Assembly: GCA_964400355.1 (NCBI GenBank)
Contig: CAYNTO010000020.1
Location: forward strand, 1 to 57,427
Direction: 5' to 3'
DNA from: JACKAL01 sp964400355
GTDB taxonomy: Bacteria > Bdellovibrionota > Bdellovibrionia > Bdellovibrionales > JAGQZY01
DNA: 57,427 nucleotides
Shown here: positions 1-8,874 of the stretch, in pieces
Layout of the letters: every line of letters begins with the position of its first letter
Position numbering within the stretch: the stretch's first letter is position 1
Notes under the pieces: generated by a model
What the model was told of the DNA's origin: nothing
Seen by the model: the letters and a program-made list of their open reading frames with translations, nothing else
Database searches by the model: none
Position numbers and translations under genes: made by a program

Positions 1-1
1 C

Positions 2-3000
2 GTAGGCATTGGGACAACAAATCCCGGGCAAAAACTAAGTGTCGCGGGCATTATTGAGTCGACCACTGGTGGAGTGAAGTTTCCAGATGGCTCTGTGCAA
101 ACCACAGCGACAACTAACGGCGTGATTGACGGTTTGGTTGTCAGTGCGCGTTCAACCACGGCTATAAATTCCATTTGTCCCACGTACACCGATGTGGCTG
201 ATTCTTCAAAAGCAGTTACATTTACAGGTACCGGAAGTGTCGTCTTCACCTGGCATTGGACATATTATACGGGTGCGCCTGGTGGAGGGTTGTTGCGTGC
301 GTGTGTGGGCGCAACCTGCGGAGCTGGTGTTAAGTATTATTCTAATGAATCCGGTTCACACAAAAATATGTCAGGCTCCTGGACTCCAAATATAGCTGCA
401 GGAACACACACAGTGAAGCTCCAAACCTGCGTGCATTCAGGCACCGTAAATTCAGATCCCAATGATTCACTTTCATGGGTGGCTCACACGGGCACTGGAT
501 CATCCGGCGGTGGTGGAGATAATTTAGGAAACCACACAGCATCGCAAAATTTAAATATAGGATCACATTGGATTTCTGGCGATGGCGATGCAGAGGGAAT
601 AAATATAAACACCAGTGGGAATGTGGGCGTGGGTACGTCCAATCCGCAATCGCTCCTCGACGTAGCCGGTATCATTCGCGCTGAGCAGATCTGCGACGAA
701 GGTGGCTTAAACTGTAAGGATATCTCCACTGGATGGTCGACCGGTGTTGCTACCACGCGCGCTATCAACACCAATACGGGATCAGCACTCACCGGTGGCG
801 GAGATTTATCGGCCGATCGCAATATCGCAGTCAATGTGGATGATGTCGGTATCGAAATCAACAGCAATGCGCTCCGCTTAAAAGACGGCGGCGTGACGAG
901 TGCGAAAATCGTAGATGGCACAGTTGTGAACGACGACATTGGCGGTGTGAACATAAGCAAAATCAACAGTGCCGCGACCGAGTATTTTACCTATATGCCG
1001 AATGGTGCAGAATGCACTGACGGCTACGTTCTCAAATGGACTTCGAGCAATCGCTGGGAGTGCGCAACTGATATCGGTGTGACCGATCACGGAACTCTCA
1101 CGGGACTTGGCGATGATGATCACACTCAGTATGCGATGCTCGCTGGCCGCACCTCGGGCCAAATACTGCGTGGTGGTACCGCGGCCAGTGCAAATTTGAC
1201 TTTGGATTCCACCTCCGATGGCAGTAAAGGTTTTGTACTCCTCAATCCCACCGGTGGCTCTGTCGGGATTGGAACAACAGTTCCAGCGGCGAAATTGCAC
1301 ATTGCTGGTACACCAGGAGTGGATGGAATTATGTTCCCGGATGGCACAATTCAGACGTCAGCCAATAGTACCGGCATAAATAATACTATGGTCACTGGGT
1401 GGCCTGACGCCATGAAATGTACGACAAATTTTGGAGAACGCATTCTTTACCTGGGCTCGCCGGCATATATCGCAGACGGTAATTATTATTACTACGAAGC
1501 GCATTCAAGTGGAGCCAATGGATATTGGGCCTACTGGTTACCCAATGGTAATTTCGTAGGTTCCAATGGATATGCCACGTTCACTTCGTGCAATACCACC
1601 ATCACAAACATTTATGCTGCTGGCCGAGGATATAACTTCTCGAAAGGACCAGCGGCACAGTGGCTACAGTCGGGAACCGAGGCCTACTACAATGCAGNNN
1701 NNNNNNNNNNNNNNNNNNNNNNNNNNNNNNNNNNNNNNNNNNNNNNNNNNNNNNNNNNNNNNNNNNNNNNNNNNNNNNNNNNNNNNNNNNNNNNNNNAAA
1801 GGACCAGCGGCACAGTGGCTACAGTCGGGAACCGAGGCCTACTACAATGCAGGCAACGTTGGAATAGGAACGAGCGACCCACAAAGTAAACTTGATATCG
1901 TGGGCGGCATTCCAATGGTTCTCATGAGTTCCAACATGACCAACAGTACGGCCAAACAAGGGATATTCGGAACCGCCCATTACGATACATCGCAACTTCC
2001 GTTCACAGCATTCCAAGCGTACACGAGCAACGGGGTGAATCAGGCCTACGTGGGTGGTGGAACTGCCTACGGAAATGCGGCAACCTCCATCATTTTTAAT
2101 ACGGCGGCCAATTCCACAACGGCTGTCGGCACTGAGCGCATGAGAATCAATTCAGCGGGAAGTGTAGGTATCGGCACTTCGGATCCCGAAAATGGAATCA
2201 CCTATGCTTCAAGTGTAAAAAGTTTATCTGTGCATGGGAGCGGTGATAATGACTCCAACTCATTGGGGCTATTGTCACTTGCGAACAACCGGGCGACGGC
2301 GTCCACTGGGGACTTGCTGGGTGTGGTTGATTTTGTTTCTTTGAATAATGGCGCAGGCTTAAGAAAGATTGGCGCAAGAATCTCCAGTTCTCTCACGGGA
2401 GCAGGTGGCACAGGCGGATTCGGTGGTGACCTTAGGTTCTTCACCAAAACCGACGACGCGGTTTTTGCGACGTCCATGGAGCGAATGAGAATAACCTCGT
2501 CGGGTAACATCGGCATAGGTACAACGAATCCCGCTGAAGCTCTCCATATAAATACAGCTCCTGCGGCACAACCGGTAGCACTGGGAGATGAAGCATCCTT
2601 AGTTATTTCAAGCTTGCCAGGCGGTGGTGGAAATCAAGGTATATTGGGTTCGCTTTGGTTCGGCGGTGGTGAATCGGGTGGAACGGACGTCAACAATTCA
2701 GCGGCGGGGATAGTGGGCTACTCACCTTCCGACTTTTCAGGCACAAGTCGTGAAGGAGAGCTCCAATTCCACACTACAGGCAACGGACAACTGACGCCAA
2801 GCGAACGCGTGAGAATTACATCGAGTGGAAATGTTGGTGTGGGAACAACATCTCCTGGAGCTAAGCTCGAAGTCACCGGTGGAACCGTTATCGGCACCGG
2901 CCCTGGAGCGAGAACAATAAATGTGGCGAGTTTTTTCACTCCCACGAATTCATCAACTCATTACATACATATCCGCACGCCGTTTAAACCTGCGATTCAT

Positions 3001-3306
3001 TCAAACATGTACTATTTTAAAGTCACGGGTCATGAGTATGGTTCTGCGCGTGACATCGAGATCACGTACACAGGCTATTCCTACATACCGTCGCCAACCG
3101 CAATTTATTCCCCACACTCTCGCGATCCATCGGGCGCACTGGCACCTGCGCAGTACATTGGCTCTGATGGAAATATTTATTTGCGATTTAAGCCCGCGTC
3201 CATTTACTACCTCACTATAAGCGTGGATTCAATGTACGTCGGTAATGGGCGGATCGTGTACCCGGGCGAAGTCACCATAAGTGCATCGACTGCTGCAACT
3301 CTTTAA
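2..3306 (+). CDS. Mosaic adhesive fibre / phage-tail-fibre-like protein, 5' partial
   Basis: The reading frame is open from base 2, so the true start lies upstream. The protein is built from at least seven copies of a short stalk unit of the form G-N/S-V-G-I-G-T-T/S-x-P followed by K-L-x-V-x-G. They begin near bases 2, 614, 1255, 1851, 2158, 2503 and 2827. Two units are followed by FPDGS/T-V/I-QT-S/T-A. Between them sit unrelated inserted domains: a Cys-containing beta-rich domain at about 140-510, a GLGDDDHTQY segment near 1104, and a Tyr/Gly-rich domain at 1387-1640. A C-terminal tip of about 140 residues follows the last unit. Such mosaic trimeric fibres are known in Bdellovibrio as surface adhesins for prey recognition. 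Trimerisation and host binding here are inferred. The N gap at 1698-1797 breaks the frame only artificially: merging the 55-bp duplicated flanks restores one ORF. Confidence 0.8.
1698..1797. other. 100-N scaffold gap with duplicated flanks
   Basis: Exactly 100 Ns. The 55 bases just before the gap (1643-1697) are identical to the 55 bases just after it (1798-1852), and both copies are read in the same frame as KGPAAQW. This is the signature of two contigs that overlap by one k-mer but were joined with a default gap. The real gap is most likely negative: deleting one 55-bp copy and the Ns gives an uninterrupted fibre gene. A genuine tandem repeat cannot be excluded from sequence alone. Confidence 0.85.
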
Positions 3307-3767
3307 GGTACGCCGGCACTTTTCGGATGAGTGGTGGGGCGGTTGCGGTAGCGGCGGGAGCGTTGGTAAAAGAAAATGCCCATGGCGCCAAAGAAGAACA
3401 AATATAAAAACTGAAACTGAATTCCAAAGCGCTGGTACAGCGACAACTTGGCGGCGATCACAGCGTTGGGGCTGTGGTAGCGACCATCTTGGTCCACATA
3501 ATAATTGCGCTCTTTAAATGCGAGGGAGAATTCGTTTTCGGAGACTTTTTGGTAGACGAGTTTGTCGGCAGTGATGGTGTCGGAGCCCAAACCATCGACT
3601 TCGCCCGGAAGACTGCCGTTTTTTATGGTCTGTTCGCGCAGAACTGCGGCAATTGCCTGTAGCTGCTCCACTTCAACATAATCCACCGATGTCTTGTAAT
3701 CTACAAAGCCCAAAGCAAACACAACTAACGTGATCAGCAGTACTCGAAATGGCCGGTTCATATTCAT
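3303..3767 (-). CDS. Small membrane protein, unknown function
   Basis: The 154-residue protein has a hydrophobic segment at residues 8-20 (signal anchor) and a second one near 118-135, followed by a very basic tail with RSRRYRNR. The middle part is polar, so both ends may lie inside with a periplasmic loop. I recognise no family. A GGTAGGA sequence lies 6 to 12 bases before the first ATG. A second ATG two codons in is the alternative start. The stop overlaps the stop of the convergent fibre gene by 4 bases. Confidence 0.65.
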   Translation of the reverse strand: MNMNRPFRVLLITLVVFALGFVDYKTSVDYVEVEQLQAIAAVLREQTIKNGSLPGEVDGLGSDTITADKLVYQKVSENEFSLAFKERNYYVDQDGRYHSPNAVIAAKLSLYQRFGIQFQFLYLFFFGAMGIFFYQRSRRYRNRPTTHPKSAGVP

Positions 3768-4052
3768 ACTTAAATCCTACCAATCCCCATGGGTCCCAAC
3801 AACCTCCACGGGCACATTTCCACAGGATCTACAAAAAAATAGAACCCCGCATCAAGTGCACAGAGGTGCAAAAGTGTGGCTCCCAATCGCCGTTGGCGGA
3901 ATCAATTGTCGCAGGTGCGCTACAAAAAAGGGGGGCGCGCCTTTTGGCGGGTAAATCCTACATCTCTTGCTATTAAAGTAAGCCGATAGAGGGGCTCGAC
4001 TTAACTGTGCCAATTTATTGCATTCCCGCAGAAGCTCAAGTACAACAGACCA
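3768..4052. other. Intergenic region upstream of infA
   Basis: 285 bases between two divergently oriented genes. It should hold promoters for both the small membrane protein gene and infA. I see no confident promoter pair, no RNA gene and no long inverted repeat. A long minus-strand frame across it is an antisense shadow of infA. Confidence 0.4.
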
Positions 4053-4274
4053 ATGGCAAAAGACGATTTGATTCAGCTCGATGGAAAGATTTCCGACGTT
4101 ACCGGTGGCGGCATTTACAAAGTGATGCTCGATAACGGTGTGGAAGTGAATGCGCGCCTCTGTGGCAAGATGAAGCGCTTTAAAATTAAGGTGATCGTTG
4201 GCGATCGCGTCACCGTGGGCGTATCCCCTTACGATCCTACACACGGTCTTATTACATTCAGACACAAAGGATAA
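4053..4274 (+). CDS. infA: Translation initiation factor IF-1
   Basis: The 73-residue single S1/OB-fold protein binds the 30S A site during initiation, with IF-2 and IF-3. The family pattern is clear: an MAKDD start, a G-x-V/I-x-x-V turn at about residues 11-16, DNG-VEVNARLCGKMK in the middle, where other bacteria read NGHxVLAHxSGKMR, and G-D-R-V-TV-x-x-SPYD near residue 50. The length is normal (71-73). No clear Shine-Dalgarno sequence precedes the ATG. It is followed 39 bases later by tyrS on the same strand, which is a possible co-transcript. Confidence 0.93.
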   Translation: MAKDDLIQLDGKISDVTGGGIYKVMLDNGVEVNARLCGKMKRFKIKVIVGDRVTVGVSPYDPTHGLITFRHKG

Positions 4275-4313
4275 CCATCTCGGTTGAGAGATGACTCTTT
4301 CTTAGGATGACTC

Positions 4314-5597
4314 ATGCTATACGATGATCTCAAAGCCCGCGGTCTTATTTTTCAACACACAATCGACAACTTGGAAGAGTGGCTGAAAACGCCGCGCACG
4401 TTCTACTGTGGTGTGGATCCCACGAGCGACTGTCTGCACATCGGCCATTTGTTACCGCTGATGACCATGCGTCGTATGCAAATGGCGGGACACAAACCCA
4501 TCGTGCTTTTGGGAGGCGCCACCGGCATGATCGGTGATCCGAGCGGCAAAAGCCAAGAACGCAATCTCCTCACCAAAGACAGTATCGAAAAAAACATTTT
4601 TGGTATTCGCCAGGTGATCGAAAAATTTGTCGACCTCAAAGGGCCGCAAGGCGCGATGATCGTGAACAATGCCACATGGATGGAAAAGTTCACCTTTATC
4701 GATTTTCTGCGCGATGTGGGTAAGCATTTTACCGTAAACTACATGCTCGCTAAGGATTCGGTGAAAAGCCGCATCGACAGTAAAGAGGAAGGCATCTCGT
4801 TTACCGAATTTTCGTACATGCTTTTGCAGTCGTACGACTTTTATGTTCTCAATAAAAACTACAACTGCCAGTTGCAGATTGGTGGCTCCGATCAGTGGGG
4901 CAATATCACTGCGGGTGTGGAACTCATCCGGCGCATGCGCTTTGCCAACAATGCCACTCAAAAAGACGAGGTCGGGGGATTTACAATTCCGCTGGTCACT
5001 AAGGGCGATGGCTCGAAGTTTGGAAAAACCGAATCAGGCAACCTGTGGCTCGATGGACGGAAAACGACGCCGTACCAGTTTTACCAGTATCTCGTTCGCG
5101 TGCAAGACGATGAAGTTATAAAGTACCTCAACTACTTTAGCTTGGCGCCGCTTGCGCAATTGCAATCTCTCTTTGATGACGTTAAAAACGCTCCTGAAAA
5201 GCGCGCGGCACAGATTTTTCTCGCCCGCGAGCTCACCAAGATGGTGCACGGCGAGGCCGAACTGCAGAAAGTAGAAAAGGCCTCAAACACTCTGTTCTCC
5301 GGCGACTTGCGTGAACTTGATAAGCCCATGCTCCTCGAAGTGTTTAGCGAGGCCCCATCCATAAAAATGCCAAAAACACAGTTGGGTACGGCCACACTCG
5401 TGGACGTGCTTGTGGAGTCGGGGTTATCGCCCTCTAAAGGCATGGCGAGAAAAGACGTTCAGGGTGGTGGCGTGTACGTGAACAACAACCGCATGGACAA
5501 AGACGATCTGGTGATCACGTCGGATCAATTGCTCTATGGATCGATCATGATTTTGCGCAAAGGCAAAAAGAACTACTCGATGGTTCTGTTTGTATAG
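4314..5597 (+). CDS. tyrS: Tyrosyl-tRNA synthetase
   Basis: This class I synthetase charges tRNA-Tyr with tyrosine in the cytoplasm. The HIGH motif is at residues 42-45 and the second signature reads KFGKT at 235-239, the usual form in bacterial TyrS. Tyrosine-pocket sequences such as YCGVDPT (31-37) and QIGGSDQWGNI (188-198) are present. The C-terminal 70 residues form an S4 RNA-binding domain. At 427 residues the length is typical. A TTAGGAT sequence sits about 6 bases before the ATG. The next gene starts 6 bases after the stop, so the two are probably co-transcribed. Confidence 0.96.
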   Translation: MLYDDLKARGLIFQHTIDNLEEWLKTPRTFYCGVDPTSDCLHIGHLLPLMTMRRMQMAGHKPIVLLGGATGMIGDPSGKSQERNLLTKDSIEKNIFGIRQVIEKFVDLKGPQGAMIVNNATWMEKFTFIDFLRDVGKHFTVNYMLAKDSVKSRIDSKEEGISFTEFSYMLLQSYDFYVLNKNYNCQLQIGGSDQWGNITAGVELIRRMRFANNATQKDEVGGFTIPLVTKGDGSKFGKTESGNLWLDGRKTTPYQFYQYLVRVQDDEVIKYLNYFSLAPLAQLQSLFDDVKNAPEKRAAQIFLARELTKMVHGEAELQKVEKASNTLFSGDLRELDKPMLLEVFSEAPSIKMPKTQLGTATLVDVLVESGLSPSKGMARKDVQGGGVYVNNNRMDKDDLVITSDQLLYGSIMILRKGKKNYSMVLFV

Positions 5598-5603
5598 GTC
5601 GCT

Positions 5604-6398
5604 ATGAAATTGTCTTTTGTTTGCATTGGTAACGACGAATATGAGCACCTCAAAGAGCTTCTCCCAGAGTTGGTGGCGATAGGCGACGAGGTGGTGTATG
5701 TGGACTGCGAGAGCAAAGATGGCTCCGCTGAAATGGCTGAAAAAGTGGGTTGCCGCGTTCTCAAGCGCCCACGGGTGATGAACGCCAATATCAATCGCAC
5801 CTACGCCTTTGAACACGTGACCGGTGACTGGATTTTTTACGTCGATCCCGACGAGCGGTTTTCTAAAGCGATTGTCGACGAAATTAAAGCCAAAGTGAAA
5901 GCCGACCCGTCATTGTGCGGGTTTAGAATTCCACGCAAGAATTATTTTTTTGGCACATGGCTCAAGCACGGCGGCCAATATCCCGATCATCAAAACCGCA
6001 TATTTAAAAAAGGCCACGGTGAATTTAAAAATCGCCATGTGCACGAACGGTTGCATGTCGAGGGCAAGATGGCCTGGTTAGACACGCCGATGGAGCATTT
6101 TCCCTATCTCACAATTTCTCAGTTTATAAAAAAATTCGATTTTTATTCGAACTTTGAAGCCCAGTATTTACTCGATGCCAATGTGCAGGTGAATTTAAAA
6201 AATTCTTGGAAGTTTTTATTCTTTAAACCTTTCACGCGATTTATCCGCCGCTATATTTTTAAAGGCGGTTTTCGCGACGGAATCCCAGGCTACTTTGCGG
6301 CCCTGTACGATGCCTTAGGCTGGATGAATCGTTACTTTAAATTGTGGGAAATGAAGCGCCGGGGCTATGATGTGCGCGGCAATCCGCCACAAAAATAA
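5604..6398 (+). CDS. Family 2 glycosyltransferase, LPS core (WaaE/KdtX) type
   Basis: The GT-A-fold glycosyltransferase has 264 residues. The nucleotide-binding Asp34 lies in VDCESKDGS and the metal-binding DxD equivalent is the DPDE stretch at residues 81-84. Overall order and length match the WaaE/KdtX group, which adds a hexose to the inner core of lipopolysaccharide at the cytoplasmic face of the inner membrane. The C-terminal part is basic and aromatic, consistent with membrane association. Acceptor and sugar cannot be read from sequence. It starts 6 bases after tyrS, a loose housekeeping operon. Confidence 0.8.
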   Translation: MKLSFVCIGNDEYEHLKELLPELVAIGDEVVYVDCESKDGSAEMAEKVGCRVLKRPRVMNANINRTYAFEHVTGDWIFYVDPDERFSKAIVDEIKAKVKADPSLCGFRIPRKNYFFGTWLKHGGQYPDHQNRIFKKGHGEFKNRHVHERLHVEGKMAWLDTPMEHFPYLTISQFIKKFDFYSNFEAQYLLDANVQVNLKNSWKFLFFKPFTRFIRRYIFKGGFRDGIPGYFAALYDALGWMNRYFKLWEMKRRGYDVRGNPPQK

Positions 6399-6944
6399 TT
6401 AAAACAGCACGCCCACTTTGAGCGCGGTGAGAATGGGTGTTCCGTACACCGACTCGCGAAAGATCATGATGTGCTCCATCTCGACCACTACCGATGTTTT
6501 GTTTTTTTGGTAGGCCTTTAAGCCAAAAGCGGCACTTCCGGCGACTCCCATGACCGACTCGCTGCCGAAGCCCGGGCTCTGGTGATTGGCGCCGTAGCCT
6601 ATGCCCAATCCTGCGCCCACATACCAAGTGGACTTGGCATCTGGGTCGAAACTGTAGCGAGCTTTGGCTTGCGGTACGAGAAACCGCACATCGCTGTGCT
6701 CAAAAGAGTAGCCCACGTCGACGGCCAAAAGTAAATCCATCTCTGGATCGATGGTCCATGCGTAGCCGCCACCAAAGGTGGTGGTCATGTTGCGGGAGTT
6801 GAGGTTACTGAAGTAGCCAAATCCAAAATCCACCAAGTAACGGCGAGTGACTTTGCTGCTGGCAGCACCGAACGCAGTTGCGCATTGAAATCCAAGAACA
6901 ACCAGAGCTAAAATAAAGCGACGCCCTAAGGCGGGTGCATGCAT
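6399..6944 (-). CDS. Small outer-membrane beta-barrel protein
   Basis: The 181-residue protein has a signal peptide (hydrophobic stretch about 10-24, cleavage probably after AFG). Alternating hydrophobic strands rich in Gly and aromatic residues follow, and it ends in GVLF with a terminal Phe, the usual signal for BAM-dependent insertion. The size suggests an eight-stranded OmpA/OmpX-like barrel. No specific function is visible. The stop abuts the stop of the convergent glycosyltransferase gene, and the start faces pepA across 27 bases. Confidence 0.7.
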   Translation of the reverse strand: MHAPALGRRFILALVVLGFQCATAFGAASSKVTRRYLVDFGFGYFSNLNSRNMTTTFGGGYAWTIDPEMDLLLAVDVGYSFEHSDVRFLVPQAKARYSFDPDAKSTWYVGAGLGIGYGANHQSPGFGSESVMGVAGSAAFGLKAYQKNKTSVVVEMEHIMIFRESVYGTPILTALKVGVLF

Positions 6945-6971
6945 ATACTTACAGTTTTATTGTAGAGGTGA

Positions 6972-8441
6972 ATGATGTCAAATGAGTTGGGGTTTACGGT
7001 AGAGTCGATCGTCGGAAACAGCACATGGAGCCAGCCTAAAGGCGGTGTTCCAGTGGCACGCCTCATTCTCAAAGGCAAAAAAGACAAGCTTAAGAATTTC
7101 GACGACTCAAAGCCCGATCTCGCATGGCAGGCTCAAGAGGGCATGCAAACCCCGATGATCAAAAAATTTCACACGGCACAGGGAATCACATGGGTGATCA
7201 CACTCGATGCGCCCAAGGTGAGTCATCATGGTGGGCAATTTGCACCTACGGAATACGCTATGGCGCGCGATACGGTGGGCTCACTCCTCCGTGAATGTTC
7301 GCTGTTTTCACAGGTGCACTTGGACGTGCAAAGTAGTCTGCGCTCCATGTTATCGGGTGCTATAGTGGGCCTCGAGGTGAGCCAATACCGGTTTAAGAAC
7401 TATTGGCCCTCACCAAAGAAAGTAAATCAAAATCTCTATATCACTGCGCCACTCATAAAGAACTCGAAGGCGGTTTTTGAAAACGCACGCGCCATCGGTG
7501 TTGGCATGAACATCGCGCGCCATTTAGTCAATCTCCCGCCCAATGTGCTGGAGCCAGAAAGCTACGCGCGTTTCGCGCAAGCGCTATTTAAAAACACTCC
7601 CGTAAAAGTGGAAGTGTGGAACTTTGAAAAACTCAAAAAAGAAAAGATGGGTTTGCACGCAGCCGTGGGCCAAGGTGCCGAGACCAAGCCGCAACTTCTG
7701 CGCTTGCAGTACCGCGGTGGCGGAAAATCAAAAGCCAAAGCCTTCGTCGGAAAAGGTATCACCTTTGATACAGGCGGGATAGATCTAAAGCCTGCGAGCG
7801 CCATGCGTGACATGAAAAAGGACATGGGCGGATCAGCCTCTGTGCTGGGCTTTATGTATTGGGCCATGAAGTCCAAGGCCAAACACAATGTCGACGTGTA
7901 TCTCCCGTTGGCTGAAAACGCCATTGGCTCATTGGCCTTTCGCCCCAGCGACGTGATCACCGCGCGCAACGGAAAAACCGTGGAGATCCACAACACCGAT
8001 GCCGAAGGGCGATTGTTGCTTGCTGATTCTTTAGCTCTCGCCTGCGAGGACAAACCGGATTACATCATCGATGTGGCCACACTCACTGGCGCCATAAAAG
8101 TGGCTCTGGGGGACACCACACCGGGTTTGTTTTCCAACAATGATGCGCTAGCGCGCCGTCTTCTCAAAGCCGCGCAACAAAGCGGGGACAACTGCTGGCG
8201 CATGCCGCTTGATCCCACGCAAAAAGGAAAATTAAAATCCGATGTGGCCGATCTTGCCAATGCCCACGAGGGTTTTGGCGGCGCAGTGACAGCGGCTTTG
8301 TTCCTTGAGCAGTTTGTTGGCGCTACACCGTGGGCGCATTTCGATATTTATTCATGGACCGGTGGTGGATCGGGCGCACTCAGCGAGCGCGGCGGGAACG
8401 GCCAGATCGTTCAGCTTTTGGCATTTTTGCTGGACGCGTAG
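6972..8441 (+). CDS. pepA: Leucyl aminopeptidase, M17 family
   Basis: The di-metal cytosolic exopeptidase removes N-terminal residues from peptides. The metal and catalytic set is intact: Lys261 and Asp266 in GKGITFDTGG, Lys273, Asp284 in KKDMGG, and Asp343/Glu345 with Arg347 in the NTDAEGRL signature (341-348). An N-terminal macro-like domain covers about residues 1-165. At 489 residues the length is typical. A TAGAGGTG ribosome site precedes the first ATG, and a second ATG follows directly. Its last 62 bases are overlapped by the end of a convergent minus-strand gene. Confidence 0.94.
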   Translation: MMSNELGFTVESIVGNSTWSQPKGGVPVARLILKGKKDKLKNFDDSKPDLAWQAQEGMQTPMIKKFHTAQGITWVITLDAPKVSHHGGQFAPTEYAMARDTVGSLLRECSLFSQVHLDVQSSLRSMLSGAIVGLEVSQYRFKNYWPSPKKVNQNLYITAPLIKNSKAVFENARAIGVGMNIARHLVNLPPNVLEPESYARFAQALFKNTPVKVEVWNFEKLKKEKMGLHAAVGQGAETKPQLLRLQYRGGGKSKAKAFVGKGITFDTGGIDLKPASAMRDMKKDMGGSASVLGFMYWAMKSKAKHNVDVYLPLAENAIGSLAFRPSDVITARNGKTVEIHNTDAEGRLLLADSLALACEDKPDYIIDVATLTGAIKVALGDTTPGLFSNNDALARRLLKAAQQSGDNCWRMPLDPTQKGKLKSDVADLANAHEGFGGAVTAALFLEQFVGATPWAHFDIYSWTGGGSGALSERGGNGQIVQLLAFLLDA

Positions 8442-8874
8442 ATTTTTTTTGACTCGCCAGCTGGCGATTAAAGGCTGCGATCTCATCAAACTTGGAAAGT
8501 GCGGACACCCATTTTTTATCGGAGACTATCACATTTTTGCAGGTGAACGGCCGCGCTCGATACATCAGTGCCACTTGCGATTTTTTAGAGCCATGAGAGA
8601 TGGAAATTTCTTTATCAATGGTTTTTTGTAGCTCGCCGCTCGAGCACAAGCGCCGAGACGCCATCAGCCAGGTGGTTGTGTGTGGGGGACGTGGAGCTGT
8701 GTCGGTCGAGTGAGTGGCGTACGTGCAGCTCTGCCCCGTCCGCGTGTCTTTGACTGAAATATCGAGAGTGTTGGAGACGCTAATGGCAAGTGTGCGATTT
8801 CGCATTTGGAGTTCGCAGCGAAAGAGATCGTCGCTCGCCATGCTCATAGGTACGAGTAAAAAAAGCCACATCAC
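8380..8874 (-). CDS. Small secreted Cys-containing protein coupled to the PAD homologue
   Basis: The 164-residue protein has a short signal peptide (MMWLFLLVPMSMA). Four cysteines follow at 20, 50, 77 and 112, suggesting two disulfides in the periplasm or outside. I recognise no family. Its ATG overlaps the stop of the upstream deiminase-like gene (ATGA at 8874-8871), so the two are translationally coupled. The last 22 residues are strongly basic (KKSTRPAK to RRAR) and are encoded antisense to the 3' end of pepA. The tail may therefore have arisen by stop-codon loss. It is rich in Arg, the substrate of a deiminase, but a substrate relation is only a guess. Confidence 0.7.
   Translation of the reverse strand: MMWLFLLVPMSMASDDLFRCELQMRNRTLAISVSNTLDISVKDTRTGQSCTYATHSTDTAPRPPHTTTWLMASRRLCSSGELQKTIDKEISISHGSKKSQVALMYRARPFTCKNVIVSDKKWVSALSKFDEIAAFNRQLASQKKSTRPAKMPKAERSGRSRRAR

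Noticed and set aside
1566..1915. Short frames running through the first N gap
   Set aside because: They exist only because Ns are read as unknown codons; the joined fibre gene explains the sequence.
614..2890. Regularly spaced repeats in the fibre gene taken as a CRISPR-like array
   Set aside because: Repeats are coding, unequal in spacing and degenerate at DNA level; they are protein stalk units.
3852..4265. A 137-codon minus-strand frame over the infA upstream region
   Set aside because: Antisense to infA, which has a clear family match; no ribosome site.
4314..5597. KFGKT in TyrS as a broken KMSKS motif
   Set aside because: KFGKT is the normal form in many bacterial tyrosyl-tRNA synthetases.
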